A DNA stretch of 64,000 nt from Pseudomonadota bacterium (GTDB taxonomy: Bacteria; Myxococcota_A; UBA796; GCA-2862545): the NCBI GenBank assembly GCA_023954855.1, contig JAGSGY010000001.1, positions 124,001 through 188,000 of the forward strand, read 5' to 3'. The notes beneath the pieces are model-generated. The model was not told the origin of the DNA. It did no database searches and saw only the letters and a list, made by a program, of their open reading frames with translations. This document shows positions 33,810-42,695 of the stretch, piece by piece (within the stretch, counting starts at the first letter, position 1; each line of letters begins with the position of its first letter). The translations under genes were made by a program, and so were the position numbers.

Positions 33810-34253
33810 ATGACGCACAACCTGCTCTTCATCTGCACCGGAAACATCTGCCGCTCGCCTATGGCAGAGGGCATTGCCCGATTCGAGGCAGCCAAGCGCG
33901 GGATTTCCGTCGACTCGCGCTCCGCTTCGACCCTCGGCCTCGACGGCAACCCTGCCGACCCGAAGTCCGTCGCCGTCTGCGCCGAGCTCGGCATCGACAT
34001 CGCAGACCACGAAGCTCAGCCGATGACCCGTGAGCTCGCCGAATGGGCAGACCACATTCTCGTGATGGAGACTCGGCACGCGCTCAAGCTGCGCGACCTG
34101 TTTCCCGAGCACGACGCAAAGATTGCCCTGCTCGGCCCCTTCGGCGGAATGATGGAAATCGCGGACCCACTCGGCGGCTGGAAGTTCACCTTTCGCCGCA
34201 TCCGCGACCAGATCCGGCCTGCGGTCGAAGGCTTCCTCAGCCGAATGGATTAG
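33810..34253 (+). CDS. Low-molecular-weight protein tyrosine phosphatase
   Basis: The 147-residue cytoplasmic enzyme has the P-loop C-T-G-N-I-C-R-S (nucleophile C9, R15) right at the N-terminus. SASTLGLDGNPADPKSV follows, with the general acid D119 in IADPLGG. The length is typical. LMW-PTPs dephosphorylate phosphotyrosine proteins (for example BY-kinases) or arginine phosphate (YwlE type); the Thr at position 2 of the loop (C-T-G-N) is reported as favouring YwlE-like arginine phosphatase activity, so that is worth considering. Its 3' end overlaps the convergent receiver gene by 17 bases. Confidence 0.92.
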   Translation: MTHNLLFICTGNICRSPMAEGIARFEAAKRGISVDSRSASTLGLDGNPADPKSVAVCAELGIDIADHEAQPMTRELAEWADHILVMETRHALKLRDLFPEHDAKIALLGPFGGMMEIADPLGGWKFTFRRIRDQIRPAVEGFLSRMD

Positions 34254-34683
34254 AGCTGCGCCGCGCTTCTTCGAGCACTTCCATGATGTTCTGAAGCAGC
34301 GTATCCATCGGGGCAGGCTTCGGGATTCGCCGCGCCACGCGGTCACCGAACAGCTCGAGGAGTACGTGGTCGGTGCATGCGGTGTGGCTAATGACGATCG
34401 GACCGTCCTCGAGCCGGTCCAGCTCTTCGAGCAGTACCAGACCGCCGAGATGGTCGACCTGCGCTTGATACCGCCGAGCCCGAGGCCCGAGCACGCGGTC
34501 AGGGTGCGCACCGAGCGGAATGAAGAGGTCCATCACCACGAGCTTGAACGGTTGGTCGTGTAGTAGTGCGACCGCATCTTCGACCGTGTCCACCACGATG
34601 ACCGGCTCGCCAAGGGCATCCTCGAGGATAGAGGCGGCCAGCGATACGTTCTCGGTCTCGTCATCGACAAACAGCAGCGACAT
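34237..34683 (-). CDS. Single-domain response regulator (receiver) with an insertion
   Basis: The ATG at 34683 gives 148 residues starting at the first beta strand (MSLLFVDDE). Acidic D7/D8, phospho-acceptor D52 in KLVVMDLFIPLG, Ser/Thr in VISHTACTD and lysine in RIPKPAP are present, so it should accept phosphate. About 20 extra residues (PDRVLGPRARRYQAQVDHLG) lie between the D52 loop and helix 3, longer than in CheY-like proteins. There is no output domain. The start overlaps the PEGA kinase stop by one base (TGATG), so it is made with that kinase. Confidence 0.83.
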   Translation of the reverse strand: MSLLFVDDETENVSLAASILEDALGEPVIVVDTVEDAVALLHDQPFKLVVMDLFIPLGAHPDRVLGPRARRYQAQVDHLGGLVLLEELDRLEDGPIVISHTACTDHVLLELFGDRVARRIPKPAPMDTLLQNIMEVLEEARRSSNPFG

Positions 34684-36365
34684 CAGCGTTTCTTGAACTC
34701 CTGGCGATCGAAGTCCCAGTTCCAAGTGGTGGTTTCGCCGGCTTCGACGGTCACCCGGAAGCGCTTGGAGAGACCGTTCGGCGCGGTGATCCCGACCAGG
34801 TGGTCCCCGGCTTCGAGTTCATGGTCGATGAGGGGCACCTTGCGAACGAAGAGACCGTCGATGTAGACCTCGGAGCCCGGAACCGTCGCGGCGACGGTGA
34901 TGGAGCCCGGTCCGCTGGCCGGCGGCGGCTCGACCACCACCGGCTCGGGCGGTGGCGAGACCACTCGAATCTCAGGGGCTGGGGCCGGCGCTGGAGCGGG
35001 CACCTCGGCTCGCACCACACGAACGGGCTTGGGTAGCGCGGGCTTGGGCGCTACGACCGGCTCTGGTGCGGGACGCGCCGTCGGTGCTGGCCTTGGCTTG
35101 GGGGCGACCTTTGGTGCCACCTCGACGGGCTCTGGCTCCTCGACCTTGGGCGCGGGTCCAGGGGGCAAGCGAGCGGGTGGCTTCTGTTCGACGACCTCGG
35201 CAATCGCCGGTCCCGGCTGGGGTTCGAGAAGCATGCTGAGCGCGAGTACACCGGAGAGTGCGAGTAGCGCGACGACCAAGACCGCAGCGAGCGCGGACGC
35301 ACCGAGCAGCAGTTCTTTCCGTCGGCTCGGGGGAGCCACGCTGTGCACGTCGGATGCGACAATTGAGGCCGCGGAGCCCGCAGTCGGCGCCCCCCCAGTC
35401 AGCGCCGAGGAGCCCACGCCTCCGTAGCTTCGCGCGGCTGGAACCGGGCGCCCGGCCTTTAGAGCAGTGACGACATCGTAGAAGTGGCTCAGCTGCTCGC
35501 GAACGGTGACCGGATCGGGCAGAAGTGCTGACAGCTCCCGACCAAACTCCGCGGCATTGCGGTAGCGCGCCGCCGGGTCACGCTGAAGCGCGCGCACCAA
35601 CACGCCGACGAGCGGTCGGTACTCGGGGTCGAGGGTCGCGACCATACGAGCCGCATGGTCGTCTTGGAGGAGCCTCTTGACCTTCTCGGGCTCCTTCCGC
35701 GGGAACAAGGCGCTGCGGGCCGCCATCTCAAAGAGCACGGCGCCGAGCCCAAAGATGTCGGCCTGGCCCTTCACCGTCTTGCCAGCCGCCTGCTCGGGCG
35801 CCATGTAGCCCCAGGTTCCGCGCACCGCGCCCTTGCTCTCCTTCATCAGCCGAGCGAGGGCGATGCCGAAGTCAAGGATCTTGACCACGCCGTGGGGCGT
35901 CAGAATCAAGTTCGACGGCTTGATGTCGCGGTGCACCAGGTCGAGGGGCTCCCCCTCTTCGTCGCGAACGGTGTGCGCGTAGTCGAGACCGTCACACGCC
36001 TGGCGGCCCAGCTCGGCGATCACCTCCAACGGCACGGGAATACCGTGGCGCTGACAGAGCGTGATCGCGCTTCGGAGCGTGATGCCCTCGACATACTCCA
36101 TGACCAGAAAGAAGCCGTTCTCGTCTTGGTCGAAGTCCTGGATCTGCACCAGGTTCTGGTGGTGCATCGACGCGCCGACGCGGGCCTCGTTGATGAACAG
36201 CTCGCGGAACGTTCGAGAGTCCGCATGCTGCGGCAGGATCACCTTGATCGCAACGCGCGGGGACACACCCGCCAGGCTCATGCGCCGCGCTTCAAACACC
36301 AATGCCATTCCGCCCTTCGAGAGCGGACGCACGATCTCATAGCGGCCAATGCGCTTGAGGTGCAC
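34683..36365 (-). CDS. Ser/Thr protein kinase with PEGA domain
   Basis: The 560-residue protein has a Hanks kinase domain (about residues 8-290): LSKGGMALVFEA glycine loop, Lys41, HRDIKPSN with D147, DFG at 165-167, and GTWGYMAPEQAAGK. A transmembrane helix follows at about 348-378, then a long Pro/Ala/Val linker. The C-terminal PEGA domain reads VPGSEVYIDGLFVRKVPLID and EAGDHLVGITAPNGLSKRF. PEGA domains bind surface or wall structures, so the kinase probably senses the periplasm. It is 88 bases downstream of argS and coupled to the receiver gene (TGATG). Substrates are unknown; the nearby LMW-PTP does not obviously oppose it. Confidence 0.92.
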   Translation of the reverse strand: MHLKRIGRYEIVRPLSKGGMALVFEARRMSLAGVSPRVAIKVILPQHADSRTFRELFINEARVGASMHHQNLVQIQDFDQDENGFFLVMEYVEGITLRSAITLCQRHGIPVPLEVIAELGRQACDGLDYAHTVRDEEGEPLDLVHRDIKPSNLILTPHGVVKILDFGIALARLMKESKGAVRGTWGYMAPEQAAGKTVKGQADIFGLGAVLFEMAARSALFPRKEPEKVKRLLQDDHAARMVATLDPEYRPLVGVLVRALQRDPAARYRNAAEFGRELSALLPDPVTVREQLSHFYDVVTALKAGRPVPAARSYGGVGSSALTGGAPTAGSAASIVASDVHSVAPPSRRKELLLGASALAAVLVVALLALSGVLALSMLLEPQPGPAIAEVVEQKPPARLPPGPAPKVEEPEPVEVAPKVAPKPRPAPTARPAPEPVVAPKPALPKPVRVVRAEVPAPAPAPAPEIRVVSPPPEPVVVEPPPASGPGSITVAATVPGSEVYIDGLFVRKVPLIDHELEAGDHLVGITAPNGLSKRFRVTVEAGETTTWNWDFDRQEFKKR

Positions 36366-36453
36366 GGGTAGCGGATGCTCGGGCGTGGCGGACTCCTCGC
36401 TCGTTCATTGTAGTCGGGATCCGCCCACCGTGCGCGACGAGTCAGGCGGATGA

Positions 36454-38190
36454 CTACATTCGCTCGAGTGGCTCCAGTCCGATCAAGCGCAATCCGGTAG
36501 CCAGGGCCACAGCGGTGGCGTGCGTCAGGGTCAGCCTCGACTGGCGGGTCGCCTCGTCGACATCGTCCTTGAGAACCGGACACTCCGTGTAGAAGGACGC
36601 GAAGGCGCTCGCCAGCGAGTAGAGGTGATCACAGAGCATGTTCGCGCGCCAGGTCGCAGCACTCTGGGCGATCACTTCGGGCGTCCGAGCCACGATCAGA
36701 GCGAGGGTCCGCTCAGTAGGATGCCCAAGGACCAGCCCACCCGGCTCGAAGTCGGTGACTCCGGCCTTGCGGAACAGCGAGTGGCAGCGCGCGTGTGCGT
36801 AGAGCAGGTACGGCGCGGTGTTGCCCTCGAGCGACAGCATGCGTTCCCAGTCAAAGGTAACGTCGGACTGCGGGTTCTGCGACAGGTCGTTGTAGGCGAT
36901 GGAGCCCACGCCGACAGCCTCAGCGATAATCGCGCGCTCGGCCTCGGGGAGCTCGGGGCTCTTCTTGTCGACCACCGAGCGAGCCTTGTCCCGCGCCTCG
37001 TCGAGAAGACCGACGAGCGTCACGGACGAGCCGTCCTTCCGCGAGGCCATGATCGAGCCATCGGCATTACGGACCATGCCGAACCACACGTGCACGTACT
37101 CGGGCGTGGTGAAGCCCATCCGGCGCCCGGCCGCAAACACCTGCTGAAAGTGCAGCTGCTGGCGTTGGTCGGTCACGTAGACGATGGTCTCGGGGTTCCA
37201 GGTCTCCATGCGCGCCTTGATCGTCGCGAGGTCGGTGGTTCCGTACAGCGCCGCGCCGTCAGACTTGCGGACGAGCAGCGGCGAGTTGCCGAGCCCCTTC
37301 CCTTCATCCGAGGTGAACTCGATGATGGCGGCACCATCGTTGATTGAAGCGATGCCATCGTCGAGGAGCTTGGTGATCAGCTCCTGCAGGCCGTCGCGGT
37401 AGTGCGACTCGCCGTGCACGACGTCGAAGCTGACGCCGAGGCGGGTGTACACGGCCTCAAACTCGGTCATCGACACCGCGATGAACCGCTCCCAGAGGGC
37501 CAAGTTCTCGGCGTCTCCGGCCTGCAGTTTCGCAGTCTCGGCGCGGGCGAGGTCTTCGAGGCTCTCGTCTTCCTTCGCCTTCTCGCGGAACAGCCGGTAG
37601 ATGCGCTGCAGCTCGGCGATGGCATCTTCGGCGAAGGCGTCCTCGTCACGCCAGCGGTGCCAGGCGACGATGAGCATGCCGAACTGGGTGCCCCAGTCGC
37701 CGATGTGGTTGTCGGCGACTACGGACCAGCCGAGGAAGCGGTGCATGCGGTCAATGGCCGCGCCGATGATGGTCGACCGCAGGTGACCCACGTGCATGCG
37801 CTTGGCGATGTTCGGCGAGGAGTAGTCGATGACCATGGAACGGCCCGAACCGGTCTGCGGTGCCCCCAGCGTCGGGGACGCGATGCGCTCGAGCACGTCG
37901 GCTGCCAGCGCCTCGTCTGCAAGACGGAAGTTGATGAATCCGGGGCCCGCGACCTCCACACCGGCGACGAGATCGTTCGCGGGAAGGGCATCCACCATGG
38001 CCTGTGCGACGGCACGAGGGTTGGTCCGCAAGGCCTTGCCCAGGCGGAAGGCGTAGTTGGACTGGTAGTCGCCGTGGCGCGGATCATTCGTCGCGACGCA
38101 GGGCTCGATCGGAATCGGTGCGTCTGCGTGTCCCGCGGAGTTCGCGGCGCGTTGAACCAGGTCTGTCAGCTGCTGGGCAAGGGTCGACAC
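36454..38190 (-). CDS. argS: Arginyl-tRNA synthetase
   Basis: GTG 38190 with GGAGG upstream gives 578 residues, the standard length. The N-terminal additional domain (Arg-tRNA recognition) covers about residues 1-90. The class I HIGH motif reads SPNIAKRMHVGHLRS. The KMSKS equivalent is degenerate (MASRKDGSSVTLVGLLDEA), as is common in bacterial ArgRS. The DALR anticodon-binding domain ends in LRLIGLEPLERM, the family's characteristic C-terminus. It is essential for translation. The longer upstream frame would overlap the divergent yjbQ gene and is rejected. Confidence 0.97.
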   Translation of the reverse strand: MSTLAQQLTDLVQRAANSAGHADAPIPIEPCVATNDPRHGDYQSNYAFRLGKALRTNPRAVAQAMVDALPANDLVAGVEVAGPGFINFRLADEALAADVLERIASPTLGAPQTGSGRSMVIDYSSPNIAKRMHVGHLRSTIIGAAIDRMHRFLGWSVVADNHIGDWGTQFGMLIVAWHRWRDEDAFAEDAIAELQRIYRLFREKAKEDESLEDLARAETAKLQAGDAENLALWERFIAVSMTEFEAVYTRLGVSFDVVHGESHYRDGLQELITKLLDDGIASINDGAAIIEFTSDEGKGLGNSPLLVRKSDGAALYGTTDLATIKARMETWNPETIVYVTDQRQQLHFQQVFAAGRRMGFTTPEYVHVWFGMVRNADGSIMASRKDGSSVTLVGLLDEARDKARSVVDKKSPELPEAERAIIAEAVGVGSIAYNDLSQNPQSDVTFDWERMLSLEGNTAPYLLYAHARCHSLFRKAGVTDFEPGGLVLGHPTERTLALIVARTPEVIAQSAATWRANMLCDHLYSLASAFASFYTECPVLKDDVDEATRQSRLTLTHATAVALATGLRLIGLEPLERM

Positions 38191-38257
38191 TGTGCCTCCG
38201 ACGGCCGGCCATATCCCACCAACCGCGAGCCGGTTAGTCCGCCGACGAGGAGGTGCC

Positions 38258-38668
38258 ATGCACCAGCAGATCGCCACCGTCCAGACCCCAGGACGCGGAC
38301 TGGTCGACATCACGGCTTCGATCGGCGAGATCGTCGCTGAAAGCGGCGTTCAGACCGGACTCGCCCACGTGTTCATTCTGCACACCTCGGCCTCGCTCAC
38401 CATCCAAGAGAACGCGGATGGCGACGTGCTCTCCGACCTAAACGACTGGTTCGGCCGCACAGTGACCGACGGCGATCCTCGCTACAGGCACACCGACGAG
38501 GGGCCCGACGACATGAGTGGCCACATCCGCACGGCACTCACCGACACCACACTCACGGTCCCCGTCCGCGACGGCAAGCTCTTGCTCGGCACCTGGCAGG
38601 CGGTCTACCTCTTCGAGCACCGCACCCGTCCGTACACGCGTCGGGTCGCCATTACGGTGCAGGGCTAG
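38258..38668 (+). CDS. YjbQ/UPF0047 family protein
   Basis: The ATG at 38258 (AGGAGGT seven bases upstream) gives 136 residues. The family motifs are intact: FILHTSASLTIQENADGDVL, then RHTDEGPDDMSGHIRTAL with His residues of the metal site, and GKLLLGTWQAVYLFEHRTRP at the end. YjbQ proteins are small trimeric proteins. Some have thiamin-phosphate synthase activity in vitro, but the physiological role is uncertain. It is divergent from argS and shares CTAG (38665-38668) as the stop of the convergent globin gene. Confidence 0.92.
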   Translation: MHQQIATVQTPGRGLVDITASIGEIVAESGVQTGLAHVFILHTSASLTIQENADGDVLSDLNDWFGRTVTDGDPRYRHTDEGPDDMSGHIRTALTDTTLTVPVRDGKLLLGTWQAVYLFEHRTRPYTRRVAITVQG

Positions 38669-39030
38669 TCTAGGCAGTCGATGCCGTTGGTGACGACCGC
38701 CTCGAGCGCCTGGTCGTGGGCAATCCAGGCCTCGATGAATGCATCGGGCAGGCCCTTCTCGCTGAGGACATGCCGCAAGATCGTGAGCCGACGCCGGAAG
38801 TGACCGCGGTTGATGCGCAGCGGTCCATGCAGCTTGCCGATGGGGCGCCCACCGTAGCCCCCCTCTCCACCGAGGTGGGCGCGAGCCAGCTCGAACTCGT
38901 GCACGGCAATGCGCTCGAGGTCCTTGCCCTCGAAGAGAAAGCCAATCACGAAGTCACTGGCAAAAGCGTCCACGAAGGCGTGGACGGCCTCGCGCACCCG
39001 TTCCTCGTCGACGGTGCTCCACAGGCTCAT
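38665..39030 (-). CDS. Truncated hemoglobin (trHb family)
   Basis: The ATG at 39030 gives 121 residues. FVDAFASDFVIGFLFEGKDL, then AVHEFELARAHLGGEGGYGG, GKLHGPLRINRGHFRRRLT and GLPDAFIEAWIAHDQA match the 2-on-2 globin pattern. A Gly-Gly-x-x-x-Y segment precedes the proximal histidine in KLHGPLRI. It should bind heme and O2/NO/H2S. Distal-pocket residues are hard to place, so the group (I or III) is left open. The start overlaps the lytic transglycosylase stop (ATGA), an unusual partner. Confidence 0.85.
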   Translation of the reverse strand: MSLWSTVDEERVREAVHAFVDAFASDFVIGFLFEGKDLERIAVHEFELARAHLGGEGGYGGRPIGKLHGPLRINRGHFRRRLTILRHVLSEKGLPDAFIEAWIAHDQALEAVVTNGIDCLD

Positions 39031-41333
39031 TCCGGACGTGCCTGGTGATTGAGATGCGACAGATCCGCGAACGCCGAGCCCTCGTCGAACTGAATACGCA
39101 TGAGGGTCCAGGTGCCCGAGACCCGCTTCACGTACCCACGGGTCTCCCGGTACGGAATGCGCTCGACATACTCGTCGGTCGGGACGTTGCCCTGCGCGGT
39201 GAGCCACTGGTTCACGCGGCCCCCGCCGGCATTGTAGGCGGCAAGCGACAGGAACGGGCTGCCGAACTGCTTGTGCAAGGCGTCGAGGTAACGGGCCCCG
39301 ATCTGCGTATTGTTGGCGGGGTCGTAGAGGTCACCGACGGGCCGGCCGAGCCACCCGGCGACCTGGGCCGCGGTCGGTGGCATCAACTGACTGAGCCCCT
39401 TTGCACCAGCGAACGAGACGATGCGGCGATTGAAGTTGGACTCTTCTCGCACCAGCGCGTGGAACAGGCGTGGGTCGTAGCGGTCCCCTTCCGACGCCTT
39501 CTGGATCTCTTTCCAATAGCGATCCGGGTAGGCCACTCGTAAGATCTCGGGCTCACGCTCGCCGAGCGTTCCGGGTGGGTGGTGAGTGAGCCAACGGCGC
39601 ATGTAGTCATGCGCCAGCAGCCAGTCCCCCGCCTCGATGCGCAGCTCGGTCATCCACGCCATCGCGTTGCCGTCGACCTCTGCGGTGGCGCGGTCCCACT
39701 CGGCGCGTCCTTCTTGAATCAACCCCAGCCGGGCGAGTGCGATGCCACGGACGAAGGCGGGGTCCTCGAGCAACGCGCCCTCGACCAGCCAGGGCTTGCT
39801 GAGATCAGCGCGCTCGGCACGGCGTTGATCGATGGCCTTGGCCGCCTCGGGCTCAAGCTCCCGCAACCGGTTCTGGGCGAGCAGCGCGTAGAAGCCAGTG
39901 GGCAGTTCCTCCACGAAGCGCTTCCACTCGGTGATGGCGAGCTTGACCGCCTCTTCGTCCGAAGAGAGCACGGTCGGCTTCTCGACATCGGGGTACGCCA
40001 GCCAACGCGCCGCCCAATAGCGGCCTGCCGTCACGTGGCGTTCATCGCTTCCGAGCGGGAGCTTGCCGAGGACAAGCGCCACTTCGCGGGCCTTCGCGGC
40101 TTCTCCGTCCTCGTAGTAGGACCAGGCCAAACGGAAGGTGCTCTCAGGAACCGTGTCTCCGTCCGGGAAGGTCTCGAGGTTCTTGGCCCAGACGGCCCGA
40201 GCCCCCGCTTTGTCTCCGGCTTCCCACAGGGCGATGCCCGCATGGGTGTAGCCATCGTCGGCGTAGCTGGACTCGGAGAAGTTCTCGGGGATGGCCGTCA
40301 TCGCGACGGCGGACTGGGCGAAGCGCGAACGCCGGAACTCCGCAAGTCCCTTGAGGTACAGCGCCTTCGGCCCGAAGTCCTCTTCGATCTCTGCGCATCG
40401 AGATGCCACATCACCGAAGGCCCCAACCGAGAGCGACAGGCGGTTGCGCTTGTACAAGCTTCGCCCGCGCACGTAGACCAGGCGACACGAGTCGAGGCTG
40501 TTGGCATCCATCTTCGCGAGCAGTGGCTCGGTCTCAGAGATGGCGCTGTCGTAGTCGCCGCGGGCCATCAGCACGTGCGCTCTGCGCGCGCTCTCTTGCC
40601 AGGTCGGAGCCTTGCCGTAGGACTTGAGGTCCGCCCAGCCCGCCTTGCTCTGATCACTCTTCGGATATTCGACCCATACCCGCCGAAGCAGTGGGTAGGC
40701 CTCTTCTGACCCCGCACCGGCGCGCTGTGCGAGAGCGAGCAGCGCCTCGGCATTGCCTGGGGATGGGTCCGGCCGCTCGACCATGCGCTCAAGCACTGCG
40801 TAGGCCTCCTTCGTGCGCGAGACCTCCTTGAGCACATCGGCGCGGATCACCTCTACGCGCGGGGCGACGGCAACCTCCGGCGGAACTTGAGCAAACGCCG
40901 CGAGTGCGTCGGTGTTGCGCTCTTCTTCGCGCAGGATCTCGCCTCGTACGGCATGTACATAGGCTTGGGGTGCGAGCGAGGCCTTGTCGAGGGCCTCGAG
41001 CAGCGCTGCGGCCTCGTCGGCGCGGTCAGCGTGAACCAGCGCCCAGGCGGCGACAAAGGCCGTGTCTCCGTGCGCAAGCCGCTCATCGCCGAGGGCGAGC
41101 AGGCCCGTTGCAGCGGCATCCCAGCGGCGCGCTGCGAGTGCCGAACGAACCTTCTTCGGAAGATCAAGCGCTGGGCCACGCAAGTCATCACCGATCGGGA
41201 CGCGGGTGTCCGCCGGCTCCACGGTCGGCGCCGGGGGAGCGGCATCCGCAGTCGGTTCTGCTCCAGGGGCAAGGCTCAGCACCAGAGCAGCGGGAAGTGC
41301 GAGCAACAGGGCCAGGCGTGCGGCGATGCGCAT
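39027..41333 (-). CDS. Soluble lytic murein transglycosylase (Slt70-like) with TPR superhelix
   Basis: The ATG at 41333 gives 768 residues with a signal peptide (MRIAARLALLLALPAALVLS). A long alpha-helical TPR-like ring spans about residues 60-600. The C-terminal SLT domain carries the catalytic glutamate E631 in ALVREESNFN, followed by GAKGLSQLMPPTAAQVAGW and LAAYNAGGGRVNQW. The enzyme cleaves peptidoglycan to 1,6-anhydro products in the periplasm. The length exceeds E. coli Slt70 (645). The in-frame ATG 13 codons earlier lacks a signal start and is less likely. It is followed by the globin gene (ATGA overlap). Confidence 0.92.
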   Translation of the reverse strand: MRIAARLALLLALPAALVLSLAPGAEPTADAAPPAPTVEPADTRVPIGDDLRGPALDLPKKVRSALAARRWDAAATGLLALGDERLAHGDTAFVAAWALVHADRADEAAALLEALDKASLAPQAYVHAVRGEILREEERNTDALAAFAQVPPEVAVAPRVEVIRADVLKEVSRTKEAYAVLERMVERPDPSPGNAEALLALAQRAGAGSEEAYPLLRRVWVEYPKSDQSKAGWADLKSYGKAPTWQESARRAHVLMARGDYDSAISETEPLLAKMDANSLDSCRLVYVRGRSLYKRNRLSLSVGAFGDVASRCAEIEEDFGPKALYLKGLAEFRRSRFAQSAVAMTAIPENFSESSYADDGYTHAGIALWEAGDKAGARAVWAKNLETFPDGDTVPESTFRLAWSYYEDGEAAKAREVALVLGKLPLGSDERHVTAGRYWAARWLAYPDVEKPTVLSSDEEAVKLAITEWKRFVEELPTGFYALLAQNRLRELEPEAAKAIDQRRAERADLSKPWLVEGALLEDPAFVRGIALARLGLIQEGRAEWDRATAEVDGNAMAWMTELRIEAGDWLLAHDYMRRWLTHHPPGTLGEREPEILRVAYPDRYWKEIQKASEGDRYDPRLFHALVREESNFNRRIVSFAGAKGLSQLMPPTAAQVAGWLGRPVGDLYDPANNTQIGARYLDALHKQFGSPFLSLAAYNAGGGRVNQWLTAQGNVPTDEYVERIPYRETRGYVKRVSGTWTLMRIQFDEGSAFADLSHLNHQARPE

Positions 41334-41444
41334 GGGCGTTCCGGGGGGCGAGCAGGCGATGGACAGCGGCACGGGGAGTGCCTCAGGAGGGACTCCTGAT
41401 GCGTAACCCGCCTAGGCCGTAGGATCTGCCGTCATAAGCTGTCC

Positions 41445-42695
41445 TTACAGCGCGGCCGCCGCATGCTCGAGCGCCGCAACGGCAACGCGGTAGGGCTCGC
41501 CGCCAGCACTGTCCTGAGCCACGCGGAAGTCGCCGTCGAGCTGCCCTAGGCGAATGACTCGTTCGGTCCCCTCTTCGCCGATCATCGTGATCGCCCCCCA
41601 CTGCTCGGTGAGGGCGGGCGCCGGCGTCATCTCGTGGCGGGCAGGCACATTCCGCAGGGTCTCGACAGCCTCGAAGGCGGCTCGGTCCTCAGTACCGTCA
41701 CGACTCCAGCCCTTCTCGCCAAGCTCGACCTTCCACGACGCATCACCGAGCTCAACGGCAATGCTCTGCGGCCGCACCTGGCGAATCGGAACAGCGGCGG
41801 CGTCCGCCACGTCGGTTGGGCCCTGCCCGAGGAACGCAAGCGCATCCGGGGTCAGAGCGCCAGTCATGCCGCCCTCGACCTCGATGAGCTGTCCCACCGG
41901 AGTGGCAGCACCAATACGGATCACGGTGCTCGAGCCGTCCTCGAACCCGACCGCTACGACTCGCTCCGGATCGGGCAAGCCCTCGGGAAACGCGTCCTCG
42001 AGCAGGGTCTCGGCCTGCAGATCGAGCAAGCCCGCCACAATGCTCTCGACCGCGTCGAGATCCGCACGGCTGAAGCCCTCCACCCACCAGTCCCGGTCTT
42101 GGCCGTGAATCCGGAGGGTGCCGACTTCGGCCTCGAGCGTGACCGAGCGCACCAGCGACGCGTCGTAGCGAAGCAGGTGTCGGTCGCGCAGATCGTTGCT
42201 CTCGACGAAGATCGAAGTCTCGAGTTCACCGTCGATCACGGTGATGCCTTCGGCACCGCGGACGTAGGTACGCCAACCCGACGGAGCTGCGCGTCCCATG
42301 TCGATGTGCTGGACCGCGCCATCGGCCAGAGTGACGTCAATGGTCGCCCGTGGGGTCGCTCCGAGCCCAAAGGGTTCGGGGTCCTCGACGTCAATCGGCT
42401 CGCCCTTCTCGAACTCGCCGAGCACGCGCATAAGGCGCGTCGCCACCCTCTGGTTCGCACGGCCCACAAACGGAGCTTCGACCTGCCAACCATCCTCGTC
42501 CAGCTGGAGAATGATCTCGGCGCCGTCATCGCGCCTCGCCACGACCCGCGTCACCTCGTCTTCGTCGACCGACCAGACCGCAGCCGTGGCATCGGGATTG
42601 CCCAGCGGATCGACGGGCTCCCACCAGCGGTCGAGGGCGACCAGCACAAGAAGCACGGCAACAAGGCCAATCAGCAGCCGGGTCTGGCGATCCAT
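41445..42695 (-). CDS. DUF4340 membrane-anchored protein
   Basis: The 416-residue protein has one N-terminal transmembrane helix (residues 5-22) and a periplasmic beta-rich body of the DUF4340 type. Repeated modules read RVVARRDDGAEIILQLDEDG with WQVEAPF, later DWWVEGFSRADLDAVESIVA, and DASWKVELGEKGWSRDGTED, each an anti-parallel unit followed by a helix. In other bacteria the family occurs next to ABC-2/GldG-type transporters. Here it starts one base inside the grpE stop (TGATG), so it is co-translated with a chaperone cofactor instead. The function is unknown. Confidence 0.75.
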   Translation of the reverse strand: MDRQTRLLIGLVAVLLVLVALDRWWEPVDPLGNPDATAAVWSVDEDEVTRVVARRDDGAEIILQLDEDGWQVEAPFVGRANQRVATRLMRVLGEFEKGEPIDVEDPEPFGLGATPRATIDVTLADGAVQHIDMGRAAPSGWRTYVRGAEGITVIDGELETSIFVESNDLRDRHLLRYDASLVRSVTLEAEVGTLRIHGQDRDWWVEGFSRADLDAVESIVAGLLDLQAETLLEDAFPEGLPDPERVVAVGFEDGSSTVIRIGAATPVGQLIEVEGGMTGALTPDALAFLGQGPTDVADAAAVPIRQVRPQSIAVELGDASWKVELGEKGWSRDGTEDRAAFEAVETLRNVPARHEMTPAPALTEQWGAITMIGEEGTERVIRLGQLDGDFRVAQDSAGGEPYRVAVAALEHAAAAL

